A DNA stretch of 64,000 bases, taken from Streptomyces sp. P3. Its GTDB lineage: Bacteria > Actinomycetota > Actinomycetes > Streptomycetales > Streptomycetaceae. This document shows, piece after piece, positions 34,723 through 42,230 of this stretch (positions within the stretch are counted from its first letter, which is position 1; every line of letters begins with the position of its first letter). A program made the position numbers and the translations under genes. The notes under the pieces are model-generated. The model searched no databases, was not told the origin of the DNA, and was given only the letters and a program-made list of their open reading frames with translations. The stretch spans positions 8,060,001 through 8,124,000 of the forward strand of contig NZ_CP028369.1 of assembly GCF_003032475.1 (NCBI RefSeq). Reading direction: 5' to 3'.

Positions 34723-34805
34723 TCACCCGCGCTCGGCGCCCGACGCCGCGCGTTCTGATCGTTCTCCATGACTGGGAACGCTATGGGGCGCGGGCCTTGC
34801 CGCAC

Positions 34806-34824
34806 CTGGGGCCGCCGGTCCCTG
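34806..34824. promoter_or_regulatory. DevR/OsdR-like box (minus orientation)
   Basis: The minus strand reads CAGGGACCGGCGGCCCCAG, matching GGGAC-N5-GNCCC. It lies between the narG relic and the hemerythrin gene, 55 bp from a second box. Confidence 0.55.
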
Positions 34825-34860
34825 CCGGGTGGCCTTCCGGCCCGTCCGCGGCGCTCCCAA

Positions 34861-34879
34861 CAGGGACCAATGGCCCCGG
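34861..34879. promoter_or_regulatory. DevR/OsdR-like box (plus orientation)
   Basis: CAGGGACCAATGGCCCCGG fits the DosR/DevR dormancy-box consensus (GGGACTTNNGNCCC) except for the sixth base. With the neighbouring box it could drive the old nar copy leftward and the hemerythrin gene rightward (296 bp away). Confidence 0.65.
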
Positions 34880-35174
34880 TGCCGGGCCCGGTCGGCCAGG
34901 GAGTCGGGCAGGCTCGTCATGCATGCTGGGCACTGATCGAACCGCAGATGCCCATCTGTCAGGTACGACCGCATCCCGCGCCCGTTCTGGTGGCCGATCC
35001 CCCGTCCCTGGCCGCCGCGGGCGCAGCGGGTAAGGCGCGTGTCGCCCGGTTCGATCGTGCGTCCGGCCGCCCGGTGCGGCCGGACGCCGCATCCACCCGG
35101 GCGCCGGCACCGCGGATGCGCGTTTCCCCACCCATGGGCCGGCTGAGCCGCCCCGACCTGCTGGAGACACCGCC

Positions 35175-36008
35175 ATGAGCGAGCTGACCCTTGCCTCGGA
35201 CGCCGAGGACGCCACGGCCCTGCAATCAGCCGAGGCCCACCACGCCCGACTCGCCGGCGAACTGGCCGGACGGGTGAAAATGCTGCTCACCGCCGTCCAC
35301 CGCGACCCGAGCGCCGCCGAGCAGCTCCACGCCGGTCTCGTGGCCTTCTGCGACCGTTCGCTCCTGCCCCACGCCGCGGCCGAGGAAGCCGCGCTCTACC
35401 CCGCCGCCCACCGCATCCCCGAGGCCCGCCTGCTCGTCGAGAGCCTGATCGGCGAACACCGCTGCCTCACCACGCTCGTCGGCGCCCTGCGCGCCGCACC
35501 CGAACCGGTGGACGCCGCAGCCGACGCCCGGGCCCTCCAGGTGCTCTTCGAGGAGCACCTGGCCAAGGAGAACGGCCTCGTGCTGCCGCTGCTCGCCATG
35601 ACCCCCGACGTCCGTCTGGCGGAACTGCTCACGGACATGCACCACCGGCTCGCGAACGACTCGTCCACCAAGGGCGCAACCCAGGACCGGCACCACGAGG
35701 AAGGCCACGACATGTACGAACGGCAGAACGAGGAGACCGGCGGCTGCGGCGGAGTGTGCGGCTGCGGCGGTGCGCAGGAGGAGAACGAACCCCAACTGGA
35801 CGTCCGGGACGTGCCGCACGCCATACGACACGCCACGGTCTTCGGCGCCCTCGACGCCGTCCCCGCCGGCACCGCGATGGTACTGGTCGCCCATCACGAC
35901 CCGCTGCCGCTGCTCGCGCAGATCGAGCAGCGCAGCCCCGGGGTGTTCTCGGTGGAGTACCTGGAACGCGGCCCCGAAGCCTGGCGACTGCGGCTCAGCC
36001 ACCGCTGA
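35175..36008 (+). CDS. hemerythrin domain-DUF2249 fusion protein
   Basis: A 277-residue protein. Residues ~20-160 form a hemerythrin four-helix bundle (HHARLAGELAGRV, LPHAAAEEAALYP, LIGEHRCLTTLVGAL, FEEHLAKENGLVLPLL) that binds a di-iron centre sensing O2 or NO. A glycine/cysteine-rich linker (GGCGGVCGCGG) leads to a C-terminal DUF2249 domain (~200-277; LDVRDVPHAIRHATVFGALDAVPAGTAMVLVAHHDPLPLLAQI). Both domains recur beside denitrification and nitrate genes. A DevR-like box lies upstream. Confidence 0.88.
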   Translation: MSELTLASDAEDATALQSAEAHHARLAGELAGRVKMLLTAVHRDPSAAEQLHAGLVAFCDRSLLPHAAAEEAALYPAAHRIPEARLLVESLIGEHRCLTTLVGALRAAPEPVDAAADARALQVLFEEHLAKENGLVLPLLAMTPDVRLAELLTDMHHRLANDSSTKGATQDRHHEEGHDMYERQNEETGGCGGVCGCGGAQEENEPQLDVRDVPHAIRHATVFGALDAVPAGTAMVLVAHHDPLPLLAQIEQRSPGVFSVEYLERGPEAWRLRLSHR

Positions 36009-36106
36009 CCCCGCGCCACTCGTCCCGGCGGTGCGTGCACCCGGCCCCAGCCGACGTGCACACGCCGTCACGCAACCCGCAGCAAAGGAAAGAAGGAAGA
36101 CACGTC

Positions 36107-36610
36107 ATGGACGGATCGCACCGCCGGGCCGGCACCCTGCTCGGGACGGTCGGCGCAGCGCTCGTGGTCGCCGGACCCGTCATGCTGTGGCGCGGCCGCA
36201 GCGGCAGGAAGGAGATCACCACCGAGCTGGCCGCCCAGAAGATCGCCTTCCCCGAACGCGGGCTGCCCGCCGACCTCGCCGCCTACGCCGGCCGACGGGT
36301 GGAAACCGGCCCCGAGGCGCACGCCTACGCCGAGTTCATCAGGGGCAACCTCGCCAAGGCCACCGGCGGCCGTACCTACGCGGAGATCACGACCGAGCTG
36401 CACGCCGCCGGAGGCGACGACGAGAAACTCTCCCAGCTGCGCCAGACCGCGTTCATGGGCCAGTCCCTGCGCGCCTCGCTGATGTCCGCCTACCAGGCAT
36501 GGCACCTCACGACCCTGGTCACGGGTCTGGGCGCCGCGTTCACCGGCCTGGGAGGCGCGCTGGTGGCCACCGCGGGCGCCCTGACCTCCCGCTCCTCGAA
36601 CCCCACCTGA
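36107..36610 (+). CDS. membrane protein of unknown function
   Basis: A 167-residue protein with ATG after AAGGAAG. One hydrophobic helix lies near the N-terminus (LLGTVGAALVVAGPVMLW) and one or two at the C-terminus (LTTLVTGLGAAFTGLGGALVATAGAL); the middle is soluble (GLPADLAAYAGRRVETGPEAHAYAEFIRGNLAKATGGRTYAEIT). Similar proteins are seen beside hypoxia genes in Streptomyces, but I cannot name a function. It follows the hemerythrin gene by 98 bp and may be co-transcribed. Confidence 0.65.
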   Translation: MDGSHRRAGTLLGTVGAALVVAGPVMLWRGRSGRKEITTELAAQKIAFPERGLPADLAAYAGRRVETGPEAHAYAEFIRGNLAKATGGRTYAEITTELHAAGGDDEKLSQLRQTAFMGQSLRASLMSAYQAWHLTTLVTGLGAAFTGLGGALVATAGALTSRSSNPT

Positions 36611-36915
36611 CCCTGCCGCAGCCCTACGGCCCGACCGGCCCTGCGCCACCTCGCGCGAAGAGGGACTGTCGGCCCTGCCAGTGAAGACCATCGGCCGCCG
36701 CGCCGAGCACCGCCGCCGGTGGATGCTGACGGCGACCGATCCGGAGGTAGTCCCGTGCACGACCACATCGACCGCCAAAGAGGCCGATTCCACCGCTGTC
36801 GCTCGCGGTGGGTGCCGCGCACGGCCCGGCCCGGCCATCGTCCGGCCGCCCGCCTCGTCTGCCCTGACTCCAGGGCGGCCGGACACAGCGCGAGGGCGCT
36901 CGGAAGGGCCGTGCG
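36611..36915. other. 305-bp gap with a DevR/OsdR-like box
   Basis: No gene is seen. The only clear element is the box at 36660-36679 in front of the radical SAM-nitrite reductase operon. Confidence 0.5.
36660..36679. promoter_or_regulatory. DevR/OsdR-like box upstream of the nitrite reductase operon
   Basis: GAGGGACTGTCGGCCCTGCC carries GGGACTGTCGGCCC, a full match to GGGACT-N3-GNCCC. It is about 240 bp before the radical SAM gene, pointing to oxygen- or NO-responsive control of the whole unit. Confidence 0.65.
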
Positions 36916-38190
36916 ATGAGCGCCCCCGCCCACGCCATCCGGCGCCAGCGGCACGACGCGGCCGAGCGCCCGTTCATCGTCATCTGGGAGTCCACCCGGG
37001 CCTGTCCGCTGGCCTGCCTGCACTGCCGGGCCGAGGCCGTGCCCGACCGCGACCCGCGAGAACTGGACACCGCGGCCGCCAAGGACCTGCTGCGCCAGGT
37101 GGCCGACTTCGGGCAGCCCGCCCCACTGTTCGTGATCACCGGCGGCGACCCGTTCCAGCGCCCCGACCTGTGCGAACTCATCGCGTACGGCAGGGAAGCG
37201 GGCGTCCGGGTCGCTGTCTCCCCCTCTGGCACGCCGACGCTCACCGAGGAACGGCTGCGGGAAGTGCACGCGGCGGGCGCGTCCGGCCTCTCGCTCAGCC
37301 TGGACGGCTCCACAGCCGAGATCCACGACACCTTCCGCGGGGTGCCCGGGGTGTTCCGCTGGACCCTGGACGCCTGGGACACCTCCCGCGCCCTGGGGAT
37401 GAGAGTGCAGATCAACACCACGGTCGCCCGGCACAACCTGCACGACCTGCCCGACATCGTCCGCCTGGTCGCCGACCACGGGGCGATGCTGTGGAGCGCC
37501 TTCTTCCTGGTGCCCACCGGCCGCGGCCGCACCCTCGGCGCACTGACCCCCGCCGAGGTGGAGGACGTCCTCAACTTCGTCCACGACGTCGGCCTGGCGG
37601 TGCCCGCCAAGACCACCGAGGCCCACCACTTCCGCCGCGTCGCCCTGCAGCGCCAGATCCTCGCCGCCACCGGCGACGACCACGTGGCGGTGCTCGGACT
37701 CGGGCCGCTGTACCAGGAGTTGACCGACAGGGCCGCGGTCCTGGGCCTGGACGCCGCCACGCGCCGGGTCCGGCGTCCGCCGCTGGACGTCAACGCGGGC
37801 CGCGGCTTCGTCTTCGTCTCCCACACCGGCACCGTGCACCCCAGCGGCTTCCTGCCGCTGAGCGCGGGAAACGTGCGCGAGTCGCCGCTGACGTCGATCT
37901 ACCGCACCTCACCGCTGTTCACCGGCCTACGCGCCGACGGCATGCTCGGCGGCCGGTGCGGGCAATGCGAGTTCCGGCGGGTCTGCGGCGGCTCCCGCTC
38001 CCGCGCCTACGGCGTCACCGGCGATCCGTTCGCCGAGGAACCGTGGTGCGGCTACGTCCCCGGTTCCTTCCCACACCAACGGGAACTGGCCGCGCTGCTG
38101 TCCGGCGACACGGGCGATCCCTCGCCGGCCCGTCCCGGTCCGACCGCCGCAGAAGGCGGCAAGGAGCACCGTGTACAGCAAGAACGATGA
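36916..38190 (+). CDS. radical SAM/SPASM protein (TIGR04053-like, NirJ/AhbD relative)
   Basis: A 424-residue enzyme. ESTRACPLACLHCRAEA holds the CxxxCxxC that binds the catalytic [4Fe-4S]; VITGGDPFQRPDL is the GGE-like motif and LSLDGSTAEIHD follows. The C-terminal SPASM region has cysteines in GRCGQCEFRRVCGG and EPWCGY for auxiliary clusters. Relatives include the haem-d1 enzyme NirJ, haem synthase AhbD and peptide maturases. It overlaps the copper nitrite reductase fusion by 20 bp, so it may modify a cofactor for that locus; copper NirK needs no haem d1, so the true job is open. Confidence 0.87.
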   Translation: MSAPAHAIRRQRHDAAERPFIVIWESTRACPLACLHCRAEAVPDRDPRELDTAAAKDLLRQVADFGQPAPLFVITGGDPFQRPDLCELIAYGREAGVRVAVSPSGTPTLTEERLREVHAAGASGLSLSLDGSTAEIHDTFRGVPGVFRWTLDAWDTSRALGMRVQINTTVARHNLHDLPDIVRLVADHGAMLWSAFFLVPTGRGRTLGALTPAEVEDVLNFVHDVGLAVPAKTTEAHHFRRVALQRQILAATGDDHVAVLGLGPLYQELTDRAAVLGLDAATRRVRRPPLDVNAGRGFVFVSHTGTVHPSGFLPLSAGNVRESPLTSIYRTSPLFTGLRADGMLGGRCGQCEFRRVCGGSRSRAYGVTGDPFAEEPWCGYVPGSFPHQRELAALLSGDTGDPSPARPGPTAAEGGKEHRVQQER

Positions 38191-40786
38191 CCCGGCCGGG
38201 GGCGGTGGCCACCCGCCCAGCAGGTTCAAGGCGTCCGGCCTGCGCAGCCGCCACCTGGGCGCCCACATCCTGGTCGCGGTCTGGGTGGTGCTCGCACTGT
38301 CGGCGGCGAGCATCCAGCAGACGCTGCCGGTGGCCCGCTGGCTGGCCATCCACCTGTTCCTGCTCGGTGCCGCCACCACCGCCATCGTGGTGTGGAGCGA
38401 GCACTTCGCCGTCGCCATGCTCCACGCCCGGCCACCGGACCGGCGCTGGAGCGACGCCCGGCTGGCCGGCGTCAACATCGGCACGCTGGGTGTCCTGACC
38501 GGTGTGTGGGCCGACCGGTCCGTCCTGACCGGCGTCGGCTGCGTACTGCTGATCGCCGCAGTCGGCGCGCACCTGACGGTGCTGGTCCGCATGGGCCGGG
38601 GCGCGCTGGGCGGAAGGCTCGCCCCGATCGCCGACTACTACCGGGCCGCCGCGGCGGCACTGGTCGTCGGCGCGGTGCTGGGCTGGCTGCTGGCCACCGG
38701 CAAGGCCGGTGCGGAGCACTACAGCGGCCTGAAGCTGGCTCACGTGCACGTCACGCTCCTCGGCTGGATCGGACTGCCCGTGCTGGGCACGCTGTTCATG
38801 CTCTGGCCCACCGTGCTGGGCGTGCGCATGGCCGAGCGCACCACCCGGTCGGCACGCCGGGTGCTGGTGCTGACCGGGGGCGGCCTGCTGACCGCCGTCG
38901 CCGGGCTGTCAGCCGGATCGCGCCCCGCCGCAGCATGCGGTGTCGCCTTCTACGCGGCCGGTGTCGCCGTCGCGGCGCAGCTGTTCGCCCGAACGGTGCA
39001 CAGGCGGCCCGCGATCTCCGCAGCCGCCGCATGGATGCTGGCCGCCGCCATGGGGTGGCTGTGCGTCGGCGTCACGGTGGACCTGGTGCTCCTGGCCGCA
39101 CGGCCGCTCGCCGCGGTCCGGGACGACATCGGCTCCCTTCTCCCGGTACTGCTCGTCGGCCTCGTCGCGCAGGTCCTCATCGGAGCCCTCACCTACTTGC
39201 TGCCCATCGTGCTGTCCAGTGGTCCCAAGGAGCGGGCTTCGCTGCGGGCGGTACTCGAACGGGGCTGGGTGGCGCGGGTGGGCGCGCTCAACCTCGGCGT
39301 GGCCCTGCCGGCGCTGCCGCTGCCCCACGCCTTCCGGACGGCGGGCATGCTGCTGGCCGGCGGGGCCGGGACCGTCTTCCTCGCCCTCGTCGTACGCGTA
39401 CTGGTCCGCGGCGGACGGGGCCTTCGCCGGGACGCGGAACAGGGCGGGGCGTCACGGCGTCCGGTCCTGTGGGGCACCGCGGCCGGCACCGTCCTGATCG
39501 TGCTGGCCGTGCTCGTGGCCAACAGCGGCGGGGACACCGGCAGTGAGGCGAGCGGCGCCGGAGCGCACGGCGCGGGATCCGGAATCACCCACACCGTCGC
39601 CGTCACCCTCGCCGACATGCGCATCCGCCCGGCCCGGATCGAGGTCACCGCGGGCACCGCCCTGAAGCTGAAGATCACCAACACCGACACCCAGCGCCAC
39701 GACCTCAGGGTCGAGGACGGGCCCACCACTCCGATGCTCGCCCACGGCCAGACCCGCACACTCGAGCTCGGACCGGTCACCGAGAACCGCGAGGCATGGT
39801 GCACCTTGCCGGGCCACCGGGCAGCCGGGATGACCATGGACATCGTCGTCACCGGCGCCGCCGACGGGGCGAGCGCGCACGACGGCCACTCCATGACCGC
39901 CACGAAAGGTGCCGCTCTCGACCTGTCCGCCGACTTCACCAAGGGCTGGAAAGAGCGCACCGCCGACCTGGCCCCGGCGCCCGGCGGCACGGTCCACAAG
40001 GTCGAACTGCACGCAGCCCGTGCGACGGTCGAGGTCGCCCCGCGTGTGAAGCAGCAGATGTGGACCTTCGGCGGCACCGCACCGGGCCCCACCCTGCACG
40101 GGAAGGTCGGCGACGTCTTCGAGGTGACCCTCGTCGACGACGACCCGGGCATGGGCCACGGCATCGACTTCCACGCGGGCTCACTCGCCCCCGACAAGCC
40201 CATGCGCACCATCCAGCCCGGCGAGCGACTGGTGTACCGCTTCCGCGCCGACAGGGCCGGGGCGTGGCTGTACCACTGCAGCACCGCACCCATGCTCCAG
40301 CACATGGGCAACGGCATGTACGGCGCCGTGATCATCGACCCGCCGGGCCTGGCGAAGGCCGACCACGAGTACGTACTGGTCTCCTCCGAGCTCTACCTCG
40401 GCACGCCGGGCAGCGCTGCCCAGGTGGCGAAGATGCGTCAGGACATGCCCGACGCCTGGGTGTTCAACGGCGTCGCCAACCAGTACGAGCAGCGGCCCCT
40501 GAAGGTGAGGGCCGGAGAGCGGGCCCGCTTCTGGGTCATCGCCGCCGGCCCGTCCGACGGCATCGCCTTCCACATCGTCGGCACCGTCTTCGACACCGTG
40601 TACAAGGAGGGCGCCTACCTGCTCAAGCCCGGCGGGGCAGGAGGCTCGCAGGTGCTGGACCTGGCCACGGCGCAGGGCGGCTTCGTCGAGACGACGTTCC
40701 CCGAAGCCGGCCACTACGCGTTCGTCGACCACGACATGCGTCACGCCGAAGCCGGCGCGCACGGAATGGTGGAGGTGAGCGGCTGA
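38171..40786 (+). CDS. multi-domain copper nitrite reductase: polytopic membrane domain, cupredoxin, CuNIR
   Basis: An 871-residue protein with GTG after AAGGAG. Residues ~1-455 contain about 12 membrane helices with conserved histidines (SEHFAVAML, LAHVHVTLLGWIG), resembling NnrS/haem-copper-subunit-I-like domains. Residues ~471-560 are a cupredoxin with a type 1 copper set (QRHDL, WCTLPGH). Residues ~583-871 are a two-domain CuNIR: GIDFHAGS, LYHCSTAPMLQHMGNGM (type 1 Cys-His-Met), WVFNG, AFHIVGTVFDTVYKEG (type 2 His) and GHYAFVDHDM. It would reduce nitrite to NO outside the membrane, with electrons perhaps passing from the membrane part through the cupredoxin. A multicopper oxidase role is less likely. 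Confidence 0.88.
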   Translation: MYSKNDDPAGGGGHPPSRFKASGLRSRHLGAHILVAVWVVLALSAASIQQTLPVARWLAIHLFLLGAATTAIVVWSEHFAVAMLHARPPDRRWSDARLAGVNIGTLGVLTGVWADRSVLTGVGCVLLIAAVGAHLTVLVRMGRGALGGRLAPIADYYRAAAAALVVGAVLGWLLATGKAGAEHYSGLKLAHVHVTLLGWIGLPVLGTLFMLWPTVLGVRMAERTTRSARRVLVLTGGGLLTAVAGLSAGSRPAAACGVAFYAAGVAVAAQLFARTVHRRPAISAAAAWMLAAAMGWLCVGVTVDLVLLAARPLAAVRDDIGSLLPVLLVGLVAQVLIGALTYLLPIVLSSGPKERASLRAVLERGWVARVGALNLGVALPALPLPHAFRTAGMLLAGGAGTVFLALVVRVLVRGGRGLRRDAEQGGASRRPVLWGTAAGTVLIVLAVLVANSGGDTGSEASGAGAHGAGSGITHTVAVTLADMRIRPARIEVTAGTALKLKITNTDTQRHDLRVEDGPTTPMLAHGQTRTLELGPVTENREAWCTLPGHRAAGMTMDIVVTGAADGASAHDGHSMTATKGAALDLSADFTKGWKERTADLAPAPGGTVHKVELHAARATVEVAPRVKQQMWTFGGTAPGPTLHGKVGDVFEVTLVDDDPGMGHGIDFHAGSLAPDKPMRTIQPGERLVYRFRADRAGAWLYHCSTAPMLQHMGNGMYGAVIIDPPGLAKADHEYVLVSSELYLGTPGSAAQVAKMRQDMPDAWVFNGVANQYEQRPLKVRAGERARFWVIAAGPSDGIAFHIVGTVFDTVYKEGAYLLKPGGAGGSQVLDLATAQGGFVETTFPEAGHYAFVDHDMRHAEAGAHGMVEVSG

Positions 40787-41232
40787 TGGACACCGTCGGC
40801 TGGTGGTCCCTGGTGCGGTTCGTGCACGTGGCCGGCGCCGCCCTGTGGGTCGGCGGCCAACTGGCCCTGACGCTGGTGGTCCTGCCGCTGGCCCGTCACC
40901 TGCTCGCACCGGAGGCCAAGGACCCCTTCACCGCCGCGGCGGGCCGCCGGTTCGGCATGCTGACCGCAGGGGTGTTCCTGCCCGCGCAGCTGGCCACGGG
41001 CTGGGCCATGGCCTGGCACACGGGAGTCACCTGGGCCTCGCTCGCGGAACCCGGCTACGGACGCACCCTCGCGACCAAACTCGCCCTGTTCGTCGTGGTG
41101 ATGGCCGCCGCGGGCGGGCACGGCATCGCCCACGCCAAGGGCCGTGCCGAACTCGCCCGGATCCTGGCGGTGGTCTCTCTCGTCGGTTCGCTCGGCGTCG
41201 TCCTGCTGGCCACCGCCCTGCCCGCCACCTGA
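40786..41232 (+). CDS. CopD-like/DUF2269-type small membrane protein
   Basis: A 148-residue protein with four membrane helices, overlapping the nitrite reductase stop (TGATG). The N-terminus (LVRFVHVAGAALWVGGQLALTLVVLPLA) and FGMLTAGVFLPAQLATGWAM are the pattern of CopD-like membrane proteins with conserved histidine near the first helix. A role in copper supply or haem b electron transfer to the copper nitrite reductase is inferred only from its place. Confidence 0.8.
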   Translation: MDTVGWWSLVRFVHVAGAALWVGGQLALTLVVLPLARHLLAPEAKDPFTAAAGRRFGMLTAGVFLPAQLATGWAMAWHTGVTWASLAEPGYGRTLATKLALFVVVMAAAGGHGIAHAKGRAELARILAVVSLVGSLGVVLLATALPAT

Positions 41233-41309
41233 CCCGCAGCCGAGACGAAGGGAGTCATCGAGCGGCGCCGAGCCCTCCGCGGAAACCAGCGGTCGCTCGG
41301 GGGTGCGCC

Positions 41310-41732
41310 TTACCGCGTGACGTGCGCTCCGGTGAGTTCGCGTCCGGTGACCATCTCGGACTTGATGCGTATGAATGCCGGGTTGTGCAGGGGCATCCAG
41401 GAGCTGGGGCCGGTGTGTGAGAGGCGTTCGTGTTCGGCGGGGTCGGTCACGACGGTGGCCCGTCCGGTGACGACCACGCTCCAGCCGGAGCGGGTGGCCG
41501 CGTCGAACTCGTCCGCCTCGAAGGCGACCACGACGCCGTCGATGGCGCGTGCGAGGTCCGAGTCCGGTGAGGTGCACAGCAGGACGGAGGCGTCGGTGTC
41601 CAGGGAGAAGTTGATGGGCAGGACCGCGGGCAGTGCCTGCCGGGTGTACACCACGCGGCCGACGGGCACCTTGGCCAGCAGGCGCAGGCACTCCTGCCGG
41701 TCGAGTGCGCGAAAGGCGTCGTTCTGGGACAT
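41310..41732 (-). CDS. pyridoxamine 5'-phosphate oxidase-family flavin-binding protein
   Basis: A 140-residue split-barrel protein: FRALDRQECLRLLAKVPVGRVVYTRQALPAVLPINFSLD, DGVVVAFEADEFDAATRSGWSVVVTGRA, and PAFIRIKSEMVTGREL. This subgroup of small FMN/F420-binding reductases is common in the DosR/OsdR dormancy regulon. The frame stays open far upstream, but the ATG here begins the family's N-terminus. There is no good ribosome site; DevR-like half-matches lie in its leader. Confidence 0.85.
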   Translation of the reverse strand: MSQNDAFRALDRQECLRLLAKVPVGRVVYTRQALPAVLPINFSLDTDASVLLCTSPDSDLARAIDGVVVAFEADEFDAATRSGWSVVVTGRATVVTDPAEHERLSHTGPSSWMPLHNPAFIRIKSEMVTGRELTGAHVTR

Positions 41733-41809
41733 CGGTCCAGGGTCCCCGCAGGTGCTGCGTGGAGGTAGGGCCGACCGGCCCACCTTTTCCGGTGATCCGT
41801 CGGGAGCGC

Positions 41810-41823
41810 CGACCCGGGGTCCC
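41810..41823 (-). promoter_or_regulatory. weak DevR/OsdR-like box upstream of the flavin-binding protein gene
   Basis: The minus strand reads GGGACCCCGGGTCG, 12 of 14 positions of GGGACY-N3-GNCCC, about 80 bp before the start. A second imperfect match (GGGACCCTGGACCG, 41734-41747) abuts the start codon. Either could be chance in GC-rich DNA. Confidence 0.35.
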
Positions 41824-41831
41824 TGTTTCGC

Positions 41832-41996
41832 GCAGGGCGGGCCTGGCGGCCCCGTGCACAGGCAGGCAGGCAGGGCGGGCCTGGCGGCCCCCGTGCGCAG
41901 GCCGGCAGGCAGGGCGGGCGGGCCGGCGACCCGTGCGCGGGCAGGCAGGCAGGTAGGGCGGGTCGGCGATCCGTGCGCGGGCGGGCGGGGAGGCGG
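41832..41996. repeat. GC-rich minisatellite of four imperfect 38-44 bp units
   Basis: Units begin at 41832, 41870, 41909 and 41953, each with GCAGGGCGGGC (GTAGGGCGGGT in the last), then a GGCGGCC/GGCGACC block, CCGTGCGC and a run of GCAG/GGCA steps. The array is between the flavin-protein gene and narK and is non-coding in any credible frame. Confidence 0.8.
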
Positions 41997-42099
41997 GGAG
42001 GCTGAGGAGCGGGGAGGTTGAGGAGTGGGGAGGCGGGCGGGGTGGTTGGGTGGGGGTGGGACGGCTGGGCCCCGAATGGGGGGTCTGTTCGGCGGTCGG

Positions 42100-42118
42100 T
42101 AGGGACTCTTGGCCCATG
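42100..42118. promoter_or_regulatory. DevR/OsdR-like box upstream of narK
   Basis: TAGGGACTCTTGGCCCATG holds GGGACTCTTGGCCC, a full match to the DosR/DevR pattern GGGACTTNNGNCCC except one base. It is 112 bp before narK, so nitrate uptake is likely induced under hypoxia. Confidence 0.7.
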
Positions 42119-42230
42119 CCGGTGGTGGTGGTTGCGGACAGTGGTTGCGGATGCCGTTGGGCAGGCAAGGGGCCTGCTGGGTGTGGTCGCGTGGTGCGGT
42201 ACCACCGGGCAGAGGAAAGGGACGGACACC

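Noticed and set aside
34723..34974. Leftward 83-codon ORF with CPAC and HRGH (zinc-finger-like)
   Set aside because: It lies across both DevR-like boxes and the old narG start, has weak codon bias and no recognised family, so it is more likely promoter DNA.
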